Assembly: GCA_949317995.1 (NCBI GenBank)
Contig: OX439048.1
Span: 25,053,495 to 25,117,494 of the forward strand
Direction: 5' to 3'
Length of the DNA stretch: 64,000 nt
Source: Acholoe squamosa
Lineage: Eukaryota; Annelida; Polychaeta; Phyllodocida; Polynoidae
Shown here: piece after piece, positions 47,275 through 58,660 of the stretch
Layout of the letters: every line of letters starts with the position of its first letter
How positions within the stretch are numbered: the first letter of the stretch is position 1
The notes under the pieces: model-generated
The model's database searches: none
Told to the model about the DNA's origin: nothing
The model's input: only the letters and a program-made list of their open reading frames with translations
Program-made: the position numbers and the translations under genes

Positions 47275-47682
47275 GGTCACTAACATCCATCTGATAACTT
47301 TTGAAGATCAAAATTGACCACATATGACCTGGATCCCTGTGATTCCTGAAACCAAGATGGCCGACACACAAGGAAAACAAAAGAATTAGGTAGTTGAGGT
47401 GTCCCAATGGTCACTAACATCCATCTGATAACTTTTGAAGATCAAAATTGACCACATATGACCTGGATCCCTGTGATTCCTGAAACCAAGATGGCCGACA
47501 CACAAGGAAAACAAAAGAATTAGGTAGTTGAGGTGTCCCAATGGTCACTAACATCCATCTGATAACTTTTGAAGATCAAAATTGACCACATATGACCTGG
47601 ATCCCTGTGTTTCCTAAAACCAAGATGGCCGACACACATGGAAAACAATAAAATTGGGTAGTTGAGGTGTCCAAATGGTCAC
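47275..47682. repeat. 134-bp satellite, first segment
   Basis: Three copies of a 134-bp unit (starts at 47275, 47409 and 47543, then part of a fourth) beginning GGTCACTAACATCCATCTGA. Each carries CAAGATGGCCGAC near its end, a YY1-like motif. The fold-back element at 47685 interrupts the array. Confidence 0.96.
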
Positions 47683-47684
47683 TA

Positions 47685-48662
47685 CCGTAATCTCCCGCGT
47701 ATAAGGCGCGTCTTATACGCGAATCAGATCGTGGGTGGGTCTTATACGTGGGAGACTGGTTGCCTTGAGTTGGGGGTGCGCCTTATACGCGGGTTTCTTC
47801 ATTATTCAAATGGTTATGAAACTGACCATATAATTTTTTTTAATGCCACAAATGAGGTGTGACCGGAAGTAGATCTTAACTCTAACATTGTATCATCAGT
47901 TTTTATTTTGTTTCTTTTCTTTATTTGTGCATTCCATCAATGTTAAGGCATGTTAGGGAATGAATTTAAATCATCCCATTATCTAAACATAGTTTTGAAC
48001 ATCTGTTCTTGAGTCAAATATATAGCAAGTGTATAGGGATGGGATAGTGGCTTCACCTGGTGGCAATTCTAGGAATCATTCCATCAATGTTAAGGCATGT
48101 TAGGGAATGATTTAAATCATCACTTTATCATATATAGCAAGTGTATAGGCATGGATGATTCCCAGAATTGCCACCAGGTGAAGCCACTATCCCATTCCTA
48201 TATACTTGCTATGTATTTGACTCAAGAACAGATGTTCAAACCATGTTTAGATAATGTGATGATTTAAATTCATTCCCTAACATGCCTTAACATTGATGGA
48301 ATGCATAAATAAAGAAAAGAAACAAAAAAAAACTGATGATACAATGTTAGAGTTAAGATCTACTTCTGGTCACACCTCATTGGTGGCATTAAAAATATCA
48401 TATGATCAGCATCATAGACAACAAAACTTGAAACCTATTTAAGGCTCTCCCCAACTACAAGGAGCCCCTTGTATGTGGTCCGTGAACAAGGTGCGCCTTG
48501 TGCGCGGACCAGACCTCCTTGAGTTTGGGGTGCGCCTTATACGCGGGTTTTTTCATAATACCAATTCAGGGGAGATAGGTGCGCCTTCTACGTGAACCAG
48601 CCTTCCCTGAGTTGGGGGTGCGCCTTCTACGCGGGCTGCGCCTTCTACGCGAGAGATTACGG
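47685..48662. mobile_element. 978-bp fold-back element, CCGTAATCTCCCG family, inserted in the 134-bp satellite
   Basis: Left end CCGTAATCTCCCGCGTATAA; right end (reverse complement) CCGTAATCTCTCGCGTAGAA. TA flanks at 47683-47684 and 48663-48664; removing the element restores the satellite word GGTCACTAACATCC. Inside, arms of about 255 bp (47821-48076 and 48152-48405) are near-perfect inverted repeats around a 75-bp spacer that is itself a deleted copy of arm sequence. The ends contain several GGTGCGCCTTATACGCGGG words. No coding frame. Confidence 0.92.
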
Positions 48663-48664
48663 TA

Positions 48665-50372
48665 ACATCCATCTGATATCTTTTGAAGATCAAAATTGAC
48701 CATATATGACCTGGACCCCTGTGTTTCCGAAAACCAAGATGGACGACACATATGGAAAACAATAGAACTAGGTAGTTGAGGTATCCCAATGACTACTAAC
48801 ATCCACCTCATAACTTTGAAAGATCAAAATTGACCATATTTGAGCTGGATCCCTGTGTTTTCTAAAACCAAGATGGCCGACACATATGAAAAACAATAGA
48901 ATTAGGTAGTTGAGGTCTTTCAATGGTCACTAACATCCATCTCATAACTTTTGAAGATCAAAATTGACCACATATGACCTGGATCCCTGTGATCCTGAAA
49001 CCAAGATGGCCGACACACAAGGAAAACAAAAGAATTAGGTAGTTGAGGTCTTCCAATGGTCACTAACATCCATCTGATAACTTTTGAAGATCGAAGTTGA
49101 CCATATATGACCTGGACCCCTGTGTTTCCTAAAACAAAGATGGCCGACACATATGGAGAACAATAGAATTAGGTAGTTGAGGTCTTTCAATGGTCACTAA
49201 CATCCATCTGATAACATTTGAAGATCGAAATTGACCACATATGACCTGGATCCCTGTGTTTCCTAAAACCAAGATGGCCGACACACAAGGAAAACAATAG
49301 AATTAGGTAGTTGAGGTGTCCCAATGGTCACTAACATCCATCTGATATCTTTTGAAGATTAAAATTGACCACATATGACCTGGATCCCTGTGTTGCCTAA
49401 AACCAAGATGGCAGACACACAAGGAAAACAATAGAATTAGGTAGTTGAGGTGTCCCAATGGCCACTAACATCCATCTGATATCTTTTGAAGATCAAAATT
49501 GCTCACATATGACCTAGATCCCTGTGTTTCTTAAAACCAAGATGGCCGACACACATGGAAAACACTAAAATTGGGTAGTTGAGGTGTCCCAATGGTCACT
49601 AACATCCATCTGATAATTTTTGAAGATCAAAGTTTACCATATATGGCCTGGATCCCTGTGTTTTCTAAAACAAAGATGGCTGACACATATTGAAAAAAAA
49701 TAGAATTAGGTAGTTGAGGTCTTTCAATGGTCACTGACATCCATCTGATAACTTTTAAAGATCAAAATTGACCACATATGACCTGGATCCCTGTGTTTCC
49801 TAAAACAAAGATGGCCGACACACATGGAAAACAATAAAATTGGGTAGTTGAGGTGTCCCAATGGTCACTAACATCCATCTATAACTTTTTTTTTAAGATC
49901 AAAATTGACCATGTATGACCTGGATCCCTGTGTTTCCTAAAACAAAGATGGCCGACACACATGGAAAACAACAAAATTGGGTAGTTGAGGTCTCCCAATG
50001 GTCACTAACATCCATCTGATAACTTTTGAAGATCAAAATTGACCACATATGACCTGGATCCCTGTGTTTCCGAAAACCAAGATGGCCGATACACATGGAA
50101 AACAATAAAATTAGGTACTTGAGGTGTCCCAATGGTCACTAACATCCATCTGATAACTTTTGAAGATCGAAGTTGACCATATATTGCCTGGATCCCTGTG
50201 TTTCCTAAAACAAAGATGGCCGACATATATGGAGAACAATAAAATTAGCTAGTTGAGGTGTCCCAATGGTCACTAACATCCATCTGATAACTTTTAAAGA
50301 TTAAAATTGACAATATATGAGCTGGATCCCTGTGTTTCCTAAAACAAAGATGGCCGACACACATGGAAAACA
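48665..50372. repeat. 134-bp satellite, second segment
   Basis: About 12-13 further copies of the 134-bp unit, 80-95% alike by eye. Nearly every unit keeps a AAGATGGCCGAC-type word, and the sequence around it (GGATCCCTGTGTTTCC) is among the best conserved. Minus-strand frames of 70-80 codons only translate the repeat. Confidence 0.96.
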
Positions 50373-50462
50373 ACTAGGAGGCGTGTATTTGATGGATTAA
50401 GGAAATCAGTTAAGCACGGCATAGCCGTGGTGATTTATTTTGTCATGGTTAATTATAATGCT

Positions 50463-51995
50463 TAAAGTGTGCATCAATGTAGCAGGTCACCCATAAAGGG
50501 TTAATTGTGCATCAATGCATCATGCCATCCATAAAGGGTTAAGTGTGCACCAATGCATCATGCCATCCCTAAAGGGTTAAGTGTAAATCAATGTATCATG
50601 CCATCTATAAAGGGTTAAGTGTGCATCAATGCATCATGCCATCCCGAAAGCGTTAAGTGTACATCAATGCATCATGCCACCCATGAAGGGTTAAATGTGC
50701 ATCAATGCATCATGCAATCTATAAAGGGTTAAGTGTGTATCAATGCATCATGCCATCCCTCAAGGGTTAAGTGTGCATCAATGCATCATGCCATCTATAA
50801 AGGGTTAAGTGTGCATCAATACATCGCTAAAGGGTTAAGTGTACATCAATGCATCATGTTATCCATGAAGGGTTAAGTGTGCATCAATGCATCATGCCAT
50901 TTGTAAAGGGTTAAGTGTGCATCAATGCATCATGCTATCCCTAACGGGGTTAAGTGTGCATCAATACATCATGCTATCCATAAAGGTCTAAGTGTGCACC
51001 AATGCATCATGATATCCATAAAGGGTTAAGTGTGCATCAATGCATCATGCAATCTACAAAGGGTTAAGTGTGCATCAATACATCCATAAAGGGTTAAGAG
51101 TGCATCGATGCAATCCACAAAGGGTTAAGTGTGCATCAATACATCTATAAAGGGTTAAGTGTGCATCAATGCATCATGCCATTCATAAAGGGTTAAGTGT
51201 GCATCAATGCATCATGCCATCTATAAAGGGTTAAGTGTGAATCAATGCATCATGCTATCCATAAAGGTCTAAGTGTGCACCAATGCATCATGCCATCCAT
51301 AAAGGTTTAATTGTGCATCAATGCATCATGCTATCCCTAAAGGTTAAGTGTGCATCAATGCATCATGATATCCATAAAGGGTTAATTGTGCATGAATGCA
51401 TCATGCAATCTACAAAGGGTTAAGTGTGCATCAATACATCCATAAAGGGTTAAGAGTGCATCGATGCATCATGCAATCTACAAAGGGTTAAGTGTGCATC
51501 AATACATCTATAAAGGGTTAAGTGTGCATCAATGCATCATGCCATTCATAAAGGGTTAAGTGTGCATCAATGCATCATGCCATCTATAAAGGGTTAAGTG
51601 TGAATCAATGCATCATGCTATCCATAAAGGTCTAAGTGTGCACCAATGCATCATGCCATCCATAAAGGTTTAATTGTGCACCAATGCATCATGCTATCCC
51701 TAAAAGTTAAGTGTGCATCAATGCATCATGCCATCTATAAAGGGTTAAGTGTGCATCAATACATCCCTAAGGGGTTAAGTGTGAATCAATGTATCATGCT
51801 ATCCCTAAAGGGTTAAGTGTGCATCAATGCATCATGCCATCTATAAAGGGTTAAGTGTGCATCAATACATCCCTAAGGGGTTAAGTGTGCATCAATACAT
51901 CATGCTATCCATAAAGGTCTAAGTGTGCATCAATGCATCATGCCATCCATAAAGGTTTAAATGTGCATCAATTCATCATGCCACTTAAAACTCCT
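50463..51995. repeat. 38-bp satellite, about 40 copies
   Basis: Unit close to AAAGGGTTAAGTGTGCATCA + ATGCATCATGCCATCTAT. A subset of units lacks ATGCATCATGCCATC and is shorter. Larger blocks (for example 51010-51340 and 51370-51700) are near-identical, which indicates segmental amplification within the array. Confidence 0.96.
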
Positions 51996-52019
51996 AAAAA
52001 AGTGCATCATACTTATGTG

Positions 52020-52254
52020 TACATGTATACATAAATATACATGTAGGTGGCCTTTAGTGGGTTAATAGTCAGTGGTGCTGAGAAACGCACCACCAGCAGA
52101 AGAGAACCACATGGTGCTGGGGGAGGTGGTGCCAGGCAGGTATGGGGCCACCCCAGGAGCACAGCCACCACCACCATTCAGAGTTGGGTGGGGGGGGGCT
52201 CTATATACTATATACCATGGCTCTGCCTGGTGTCCAGGGCTACCACCACTGTCC
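52020..52254. other. G+C-richer stretch inside the satellite domain
   Basis: Non-repetitive sequence between the 38-bp array and the right inverted-repeat arm, with a G-run near 52190. Two overlapping 89-codon frames (Gly- and Pro-rich) reflect base composition. Confidence 0.45.
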
Positions 52255-52418
52255 CCAGGGTCTACAATAACAGGTCCACCAACACCACCACTGCCACCAC
52301 TTCTATGCTTGACTGATTTGCAGATTTTAATCCAGGTATAGGCATACTCAATACTGTACCTATGAGAGGATTATACATGGAGAGCGAGGAAGCACCACTA
52401 TGAGAGCTTGTATTTAAG
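52255..52418. repeat. Right arm of the inverted repeat bracketing the satellite domain
   Basis: CCACCA-rich stretch, then GATTTTAATCCAGGTATAGG, GCGAGGAAGCACCACTA and TGTATTTAAG: the inverted, diverged counterpart of 47107-47268. Confidence 0.82.
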
Positions 52419-52468
52419 AATGGGTCCCCTCCTATAGCCGTTCATTCTTAAGAATGAACGGCAATAAT

Positions 52469-52725
52469 GGCTGCTGTAGAAAGCCTCAGGCCATAACGTT
52501 CTAAAATGTTTAACATTGATGGGAACTCCATTTCTTTACACATTAATACATTATGGCTGCTGTAGAAAGCCTCAGGCCAAAACGTTCTAAAATGTTTTAC
52601 AATTATGGGAACTCCATTTTGTTACACATTAAAACATTATGGCCATTGAAGAAAGCCTCATGCCAAAATGTTCTACAATGATGGGAACTCCTCTTCATTA
52701 CACATTAATATGCTATGGCATGCAG
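52469..52725. repeat. 86-bp tandem repeat, three copies
   Basis: Copies start at 52469, 52555 and 52641, each with GAAAGCCTCA-GCCA-AACGTTCTA-AATG and GGGAACTCC. Confidence 0.9.
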
Positions 52726-53159
52726 CTTCTTTAGGAATTCTCCTTATATCAAACTCAGCACAGAGGAGCCAAAACCTACTAAAACGTATTAAAAAAAAAT
52801 TAGCAATTAGTTAATTAATTAGCTCAAAACATGAAAAATTGGGTTATTTCGAGTTTTCTCACAATATTTCAAGTATTACTCCATCTAATGAAGACCTCAT
52901 TGACAAACCTGATCAAAGGCATCACCACATTACCTGGCTATGAATATGACATGATTTTTCATTTTTGAAATAATTCGCCAATTACCCTATTTCAAAACTA
53001 ATTAATGAGTGCATGTACATGATTGATAGAGATTATTTTTTGATAACATAAAGAGAAAATAGGTTACATCTTAGATATAAAAGTGTTTTGTTCTTAAGTT
53101 ATCCCCTTTGACAGGTATACTATGTTAAAATCCATTAAATAAGCAAAAATACCTGGCAT
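52726..53159. other. Unassigned non-coding stretch
   Basis: A+T-rich sequence between two tandem repeats; nothing recognised. Confidence 0.45.
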
Positions 53160-53335
53160 TTTGAGGGGCCCTTTTCACTACCCACATCAATACGTTTTGA
53201 AGGGCCACTGACAAAAAGTACTGGTATTTTGGAGGCCCACTTTTACTACCCACATCAATACGTTTTGGAGGCCCACTGACATAAAGTACTGGTAATTCTG
53301 AGGCCCACTTTTACTACCCACATCAGTACGCTATG
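53160..53335. repeat. 68-bp tandem repeat, 2.5 copies
   Basis: ACTACCCACATCA-TACG occurs at about 53177, 53245 and 53313 with AGGCCCACTGAC-type and AAAGTACTGGTA words between. Confidence 0.9.
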
Positions 53336-53529
53336 GTTGTGCTAAGGATATATACATATGAGAAAAGTGTGGACTTGTCACTTCTTGAAATCCGGCTTCT
53401 TTCCATACACATTCTCTTATTGGGGGTGGGGGGGGGGTGGAGAGAGTGGCTCTCACAAAATGATTTGTTCAATGGATGAAGGGTATGGTGCTGATATCTT
53501 TATGGTAGAAAAGCTGTTTCATGGCCGTA

Positions 53530-54732
53530 TTCCACCGAAACCGATTCTTGGCCGATAGTCCATCTCCGATGCATTTCCGATGCATCGGCGACAGAAATAG
53601 AGAATCGGACACGATCGGGCCGATATCGGCCAAGAATCGGGTTCAGTGGAAGAGCTAAAAAAATAATCGGAAATGCATCGGAAATGCATCGGAAACCATC
53701 GCCGATGGTCTCCGACAGTTTTTTTTCAGACCCGATTTTTTCTGTTCTGACAGAAAAAATCGGGTGAGAATCGGGAGGCCCAACTATCGGGCCGGCAATT
53801 CAAGACTCCCACCACCATCAGTCGTGACAGTGGTACCAGGGATATATTTCCCAGCAGACTATACTGCTTTATTAATTCTTGAAAGTCATAAAATGAGTGT
53901 CAGAGAACCAGCTGCTTCCTTGTAGTGCATAAGTAGTAATGTCAGAGGGTTTTCCTGTATAGCCTTTTATTGCTGACATTGTGTGTGTGTATTTTTAAGT
54001 GAAAAAGTGATTTAGAACAACTCTGTACTATCATATGCTCTAAGAATGATAGAAGATTATGAATAATAATTCCTTTTTGCAGTAGTGCTGTCACCTGGTG
54101 AATACTACACATTACATACATAGGTCTTAGGAACCCATTAAGTTGCCTCTATAGGTCTTAGGAACCCATTAAGTTCCCTCTATAGCAATGCACTTGCAAA
54201 GCAAATTCTACCTGCATAGAGGGAACTTAATGGGTTCCTAAGACCTATAGAGGCAACTTAATGGGTTCCTAAGACCTATGTATGTAATGTGTAGTATTCA
54301 CCAGGTGACAGCACTACTGCAAAAGGGAATTATTATTCATAATCTTCTATCATTCTTAGAGCATATGATAGTACAGAGTTGTTCTAAATCACTTTTTCAC
54401 TTAAAAATACACACACACAATGTCAGCAATAAAAGGCTATATAGGAAAACCCTCTGACATTACTACTTATGCACTACAAGGAAGCAGCTGGTTCTCTGAC
54501 ACTCATTTTATGACTTAAAAAAAATTATATAGTAAAACACCTTCATCGCAGATGGTATCCAGTCATCACCCTGTCCTCGGTGGAAGAGCGATGAAAATGG
54601 GCAGAAAAGGGCATCCGATTGACCCTGTGGGCAAATCGGTCCGACAATTTTCATCCCAGATTCATACACGATGATCATCGCGGATGAAGAAAAATGCTAA
54701 TCGGCCCGGCAATATCATCGGTTTTGGTGGAA
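53530..54732. mobile_element. 1.2-kb fold-back element with TTCCACCGAAACCGAT ends
   Basis: Left end TTCCACCGAAACCGAT; right end (reverse complement) TTCCACCAAAACCGAT. TA flanks at 53528-53529 and 54733-54734. Two inner arms of about 310 bp (about 53873-54182 and 54216-54520) are near-perfect inverted repeats around a spacer of about 33 bp. Each arm carries a doubled GGTCTTAGGAACCCATTAAG unit. The outer parts are CGAT/CGGCC-rich and only partly symmetrical. No coding frame. Confidence 0.92.
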
Positions 54733-54734
54733 TA

Positions 54735-55464
54735 CCCCTATAACATCTTTTGAATCATTTGGCGTATGTGTTGTTAGATGAAAGCAGCATGAATCCTCCT
54801 ATGGAATGTCATGCTCTTGCCAGGGCTATATCAGGGTATATCCTCAAAATTTGTATGTTCATAGTTACGGTTTAAGGTGCAATTCAGTTGAATACAATTG
54901 AATAAAAGACATTGTAACTCTGAAAACCATATGGTATTCCCATTTCAGGTTTGCTGAAAATTCATGATTTTAACTGGTATATATAGGATGGCTGTGAGAG
55001 GTAAGCATGTGTCCCATATTTTATTTTATTTCATTTTTTTTGGACTTGCTCATTGCATTAATCAACTGCTATGTTCATTTAAATAATGCTATAGAGCAGA
55101 CCAAGTTTTATTGATTTTTCAAAGGAAAGTCACAAATGAAACAGTACTATAACTTCATAGATCTTGACAAATGTCAATATGAACACAATTAGGAGATGGA
55201 GAAGAAATAGGGGCTAGCAATATTCACACAACAGGTTATTAACATAGTAAGTACAGACAAACAAACCTAAGGCAAAATAGATAAAAGGAAAAAATATGTG
55301 TCATACATAGAGATTTGTGCCTCTACACATTATTTCAGTACGTCATGATTACAGCTAGATACACCTTGTTTTGAGTTCAAATAAGTGATAATTCAAGTGT
55401 TATACTGCTGTTATATGCATATGGGAACATCAACAATATCAATATGGATATAAACATGAAAAGG
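54735..55464. other. Probable 3' region of the minus-strand retrotransposon plus flank
   Basis: No frames of note. AATCAATAAAAC on the minus strand near 55100-55120 could be the polyadenylation signal of the element whose coding remnant starts at 55640; I cannot place its 3' end. Confidence 0.4.
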
Positions 55465-55602
55465 GATATGAATATGAAGCGCACGGTTTCTACACCTGCT
55501 TCTCATTGTCAATTATAACCCAATTTCAGAATATGATTATGAATATGAAGCGGCGCAGTTTCTACACCTGCTTCTCATTGTCAATTATAACCCAATTTCA
55601 GG
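55465..55602. repeat. 71-bp tandem duplication
   Basis: AATATGAAGCG...CAGTTTCTACACCTGCTTCTCA occurs at 55471 and 55542 with nearly identical following sequence. Confidence 0.9.
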
Positions 55603-55639
55603 TTCAACCTTATATTTTCTATCTTCATCGCACCCTCCT

Positions 55640-56255
55640 TGAATTTTACCTTTGTCGTGGCTCTCTAAATCTCCTCAGGTAGAGTATTCCAGAGAGCCAC
55701 CACTCTATACCATGGCGATCTTTTATAGTGTCTAGAAACAACCCTAGGTAGTTCAAAGACAATCTTCTTTTGAGACCTTGTATTATAGGATTGTGGTCTA
55801 TTTAACACAGTCTTTGATTTCTTATACATTAGGCATAATAATAGCATGTCAAATCTTTTCTCCAACACTGAAACCTTACAAAGTTCATGCAACTCCTTAA
55901 CACTATACCGTCTAATATTGCATTTCAAACTCTAAGAGCTCTATTTTGCAGTCATTGTAATGCTGCAAGACCATCCTCATTACAACTGGTAATTATGAAT
56001 GAACAATATTCTATAATCAGTCTGATTGTACAACAGTATATCTTCACACTTTGCTCTTGTGTCAAAAACTTTCTTAACTTAGCAAACCTAAAAAGTTTAT
56101 TGCATACATTTCTCTTAATAATTTTAATCTGTTTATCAAAACTGAGTTTACTGTCAATATGTACACCTAGGTATGGAAAGAAGGTGACAGTTTGCACAGT
56201 GCTGCCATTGAAGTCTATAGTAGAATCCGGACATCTTTTTAATTTATGAGCACTT
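55640..56255 (-). pseudogene. Non-LTR retrotransposon 3' fragment: reverse transcriptase C-terminus
   Basis: On the minus strand, VQTVTFFPYLGVHIDSKLSF and KLFRFAKLRKFLTQEQSVKI, then LIIEYCSFI, are the thumb region of a LINE reverse transcriptase. After an in-frame TGA near 55950 and a frame change come LQNRALR, LCLMYKKSK, RSQKKI and WYRVVALWNTLPEEI, the usual C-terminus, ending at 55665. The catalytic domain is absent (5' truncation). It resembles, but is clearly diverged from, the elements at 8938 and 16403. Confidence 0.85.
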
Positions 56256-57667
56256 ATTTGTTATCCCATGTATAGTAGTCATTAGCGACAGAAGAATTAG
56301 GCTGAATTATACAGAGTTTCACTAGAATAAAATAAATCATTAAACCACACATTATGTCTATCACCCTAGGTAATAAATAGAACTATCATATCTGTGTCAT
56401 CTTATCTGCAGTCTGAAATAGCCTGCATGCAGAGTCAGACATTCCCTGAAAGGGAACCAGTTTGTGCCAAACTCAAATCTATTATTGATTAAAAGCTTAT
56501 CCAGGTATGGTAACATTCATTAAAGGTTAACCTTCTATACTCTATCAGCTCTATCAGAAGCCTACCGAACATAAACTACTCAATCTAATATTCACAGAGG
56601 AAGCCACAACTTAAGCGGTGCTTTAAGTGCATTATGTAGGATTTTGATTTTGATTTTCTTTAAAAAAAACCACAAACAACAACAACAACAACAACAACAA
56701 AAAGCAACAACAATGTCATTACATTGGCTATAGAATTGCGTATGGTTAAATTCACTGACAAATTAAGTTGCATATAGTTTACATCACGTGCGATGACTCA
56801 TAGTAGGCCTAGGCCTACTGCTCATGTACTGATAATTGCTAAATACGATCCATGATGGACTTTTCAAACAACCATCAACTGAGAGTCTGCCTCATCTTTA
56901 GTTTGACTTTAATTCTGATAATCTATTTGTGATAATAGCAAAACACCTGACAACCAGAGCATTGTAATGAAACACTAATTGATTCTTGTTTGGTATCATT
57001 ATACATAATTTTCTGGTCACACTCTGGTCATCTCTTAATAACAGCAATAGGAGGATTTGATTATAACCCAATAGCAGTGTGCTGAAAGACATCATAATTA
57101 CTAGGATGTTGCCTCATCTAGGTCCCTAGCACTAGTACAATATACCTTTCGGATATCGATTGTAATAAGGTTTATTATCCTGATTACAGTCCCAGCTTTC
57201 ATCTTCATCTATTCCTCCCTTGGAGGCAGGCCGCCAGGTATATATGCCTACATGCTAGGATGTGACGTGGTGGACTTATAGCGGCCCTTGAGGTTAGGTA
57301 ATGGGCGCAGACATAGCAAAGTTACCCCCGATTAAGAGGACAGCTCGAGGGCAAAGACATGAGAGTGAATGTTCCTGTCCAGGTAGTGCTTGGTACTTTT
57401 CAATACTACTCTATATATAGCACAGCCACCAAAGAACAGTCAGTTCCTGGGGTGTACAGTGGACAGAACCAATTGTATAGAGTAAAATACCAAATTTCCG
57501 GACAGTTAGTGGTTGTCTGTTGATTTCTACGAGTCTGAATGCTTGAGTAGCCCCATCTTCTGACATTACATGTTAAGGGTACCTATTCATTCTAACATGC
57601 ACCAGAATGGTTTTCCAACAGGTATGATATTTCATTGTGAATTATGGGTCTTAAAATGTGTCACAAT
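56256..57667. other. Unassigned stretch with a (CAA)n tract
   Basis: No gene recognised. A (CAA)n microsatellite lies at about 56670-56712. Confidence 0.45.
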
Positions 57668-58152
57668 GGCCCCTAATTGCAGACACAGGCCCCTAATTCC
57701 GGACAGTGAAATTATCCATTAGATAAAATGTGAAATAATAAGATTTTCTCTGGAATTTAACATCCTACAAGATCATGACTGTGGACAGATGAGGAGAAGG
57801 GGTTCTCCGAGGTAAAATGTAGCATTTAAAATTGAAGTCATCAGCTTTAATATGAGGTATATCACTTGCAGATAGCCCTTCCGGTCCCGGAGATATGGCT
57901 TAATGAATATTGAATGACATAACCATATCAATACAGCCAATAAGCTCTGTCATTCATGGTTTTGATTAAATCCTGCATCTAATTAGCATAATGATTTGAA
58001 AATTCTATTGATAAATGACCAATTCCTTCCATACATTTGGCCATAACATTGGATGTAGAAATGGTATCTATGTGCGGCTTTCAGCATTAAAATCCCTGTG
58101 AATCGGTCCATGGACTAATGTTATTTTCTTTTTCTATTTGGAATGTTCTCTT

Positions 58153-58166
58153 GTTGCCATGGCAAC
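58153..58166. promoter_or_regulatory. Perfect RFX X-box palindrome
   Basis: GTTGCCATGGCAAC is the canonical symmetrical X-box bound by RFX factors. No promoter or gene is visible nearby, so function is unknown. Confidence 0.4.
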
Positions 58167-58660
58167 ACATTCCTATGACAACCCTTATTTAAGCCTTGTT
58201 TTCAATTCAAAATGTTTCATTCACCTTCCAAATATAGAGGGAATGAGTGAAAATAGAACATTTTTGAGAAAATTATCTTTTTCTGTTTAAAAAAGTACCT
58301 AAGACCAGTGTTTGGCCTATTTCTCACATTTATAGCCTTTGTATATCCCCTAGTAGCCAAACCCTTTACTAAAAATCCCTCAGGGAGGGCCCTTTCTCCT
58401 CATCTGCCCACATGTAAATGAACACTATCCTTGGGTACAACACACATCATTTCTGGGTAGTATCAATGGGGGGGGGGGCTATGGGCCTCAACACAATCTT
58501 TCAGATCTGATGACTAACATATTGCTGTCCATGCAGTATTGGTGATTCATGAATTAATTGAAGCTGTTGGTGATATATAACTGAATCTAAATGGTAGACA
58601 GGCGTAATATAACAAACATATAAGCTGTATGGCAAAATCAAGTGAATATTTATCTATAGA

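Noticed and set aside
47186-50226. Several 66-81-codon minus-strand frames with shared peptide segments
   Set aside because: They are successive translations of the 134-bp satellite. The period is not a multiple of three, so the frame changes each unit.
50463-51995. A CRISPR-like look: regular repeats of about 38 bp
   Set aside because: There are no unique spacers; the repeats are contiguous and degenerate, and the genome is eukaryotic.
52047-52341. Two overlapping 89-codon Gly/Pro-rich frames
   Set aside because: Driven by a local G+C-rich, CCA-repeat composition that is part of the inverted-repeat arm; no motif.
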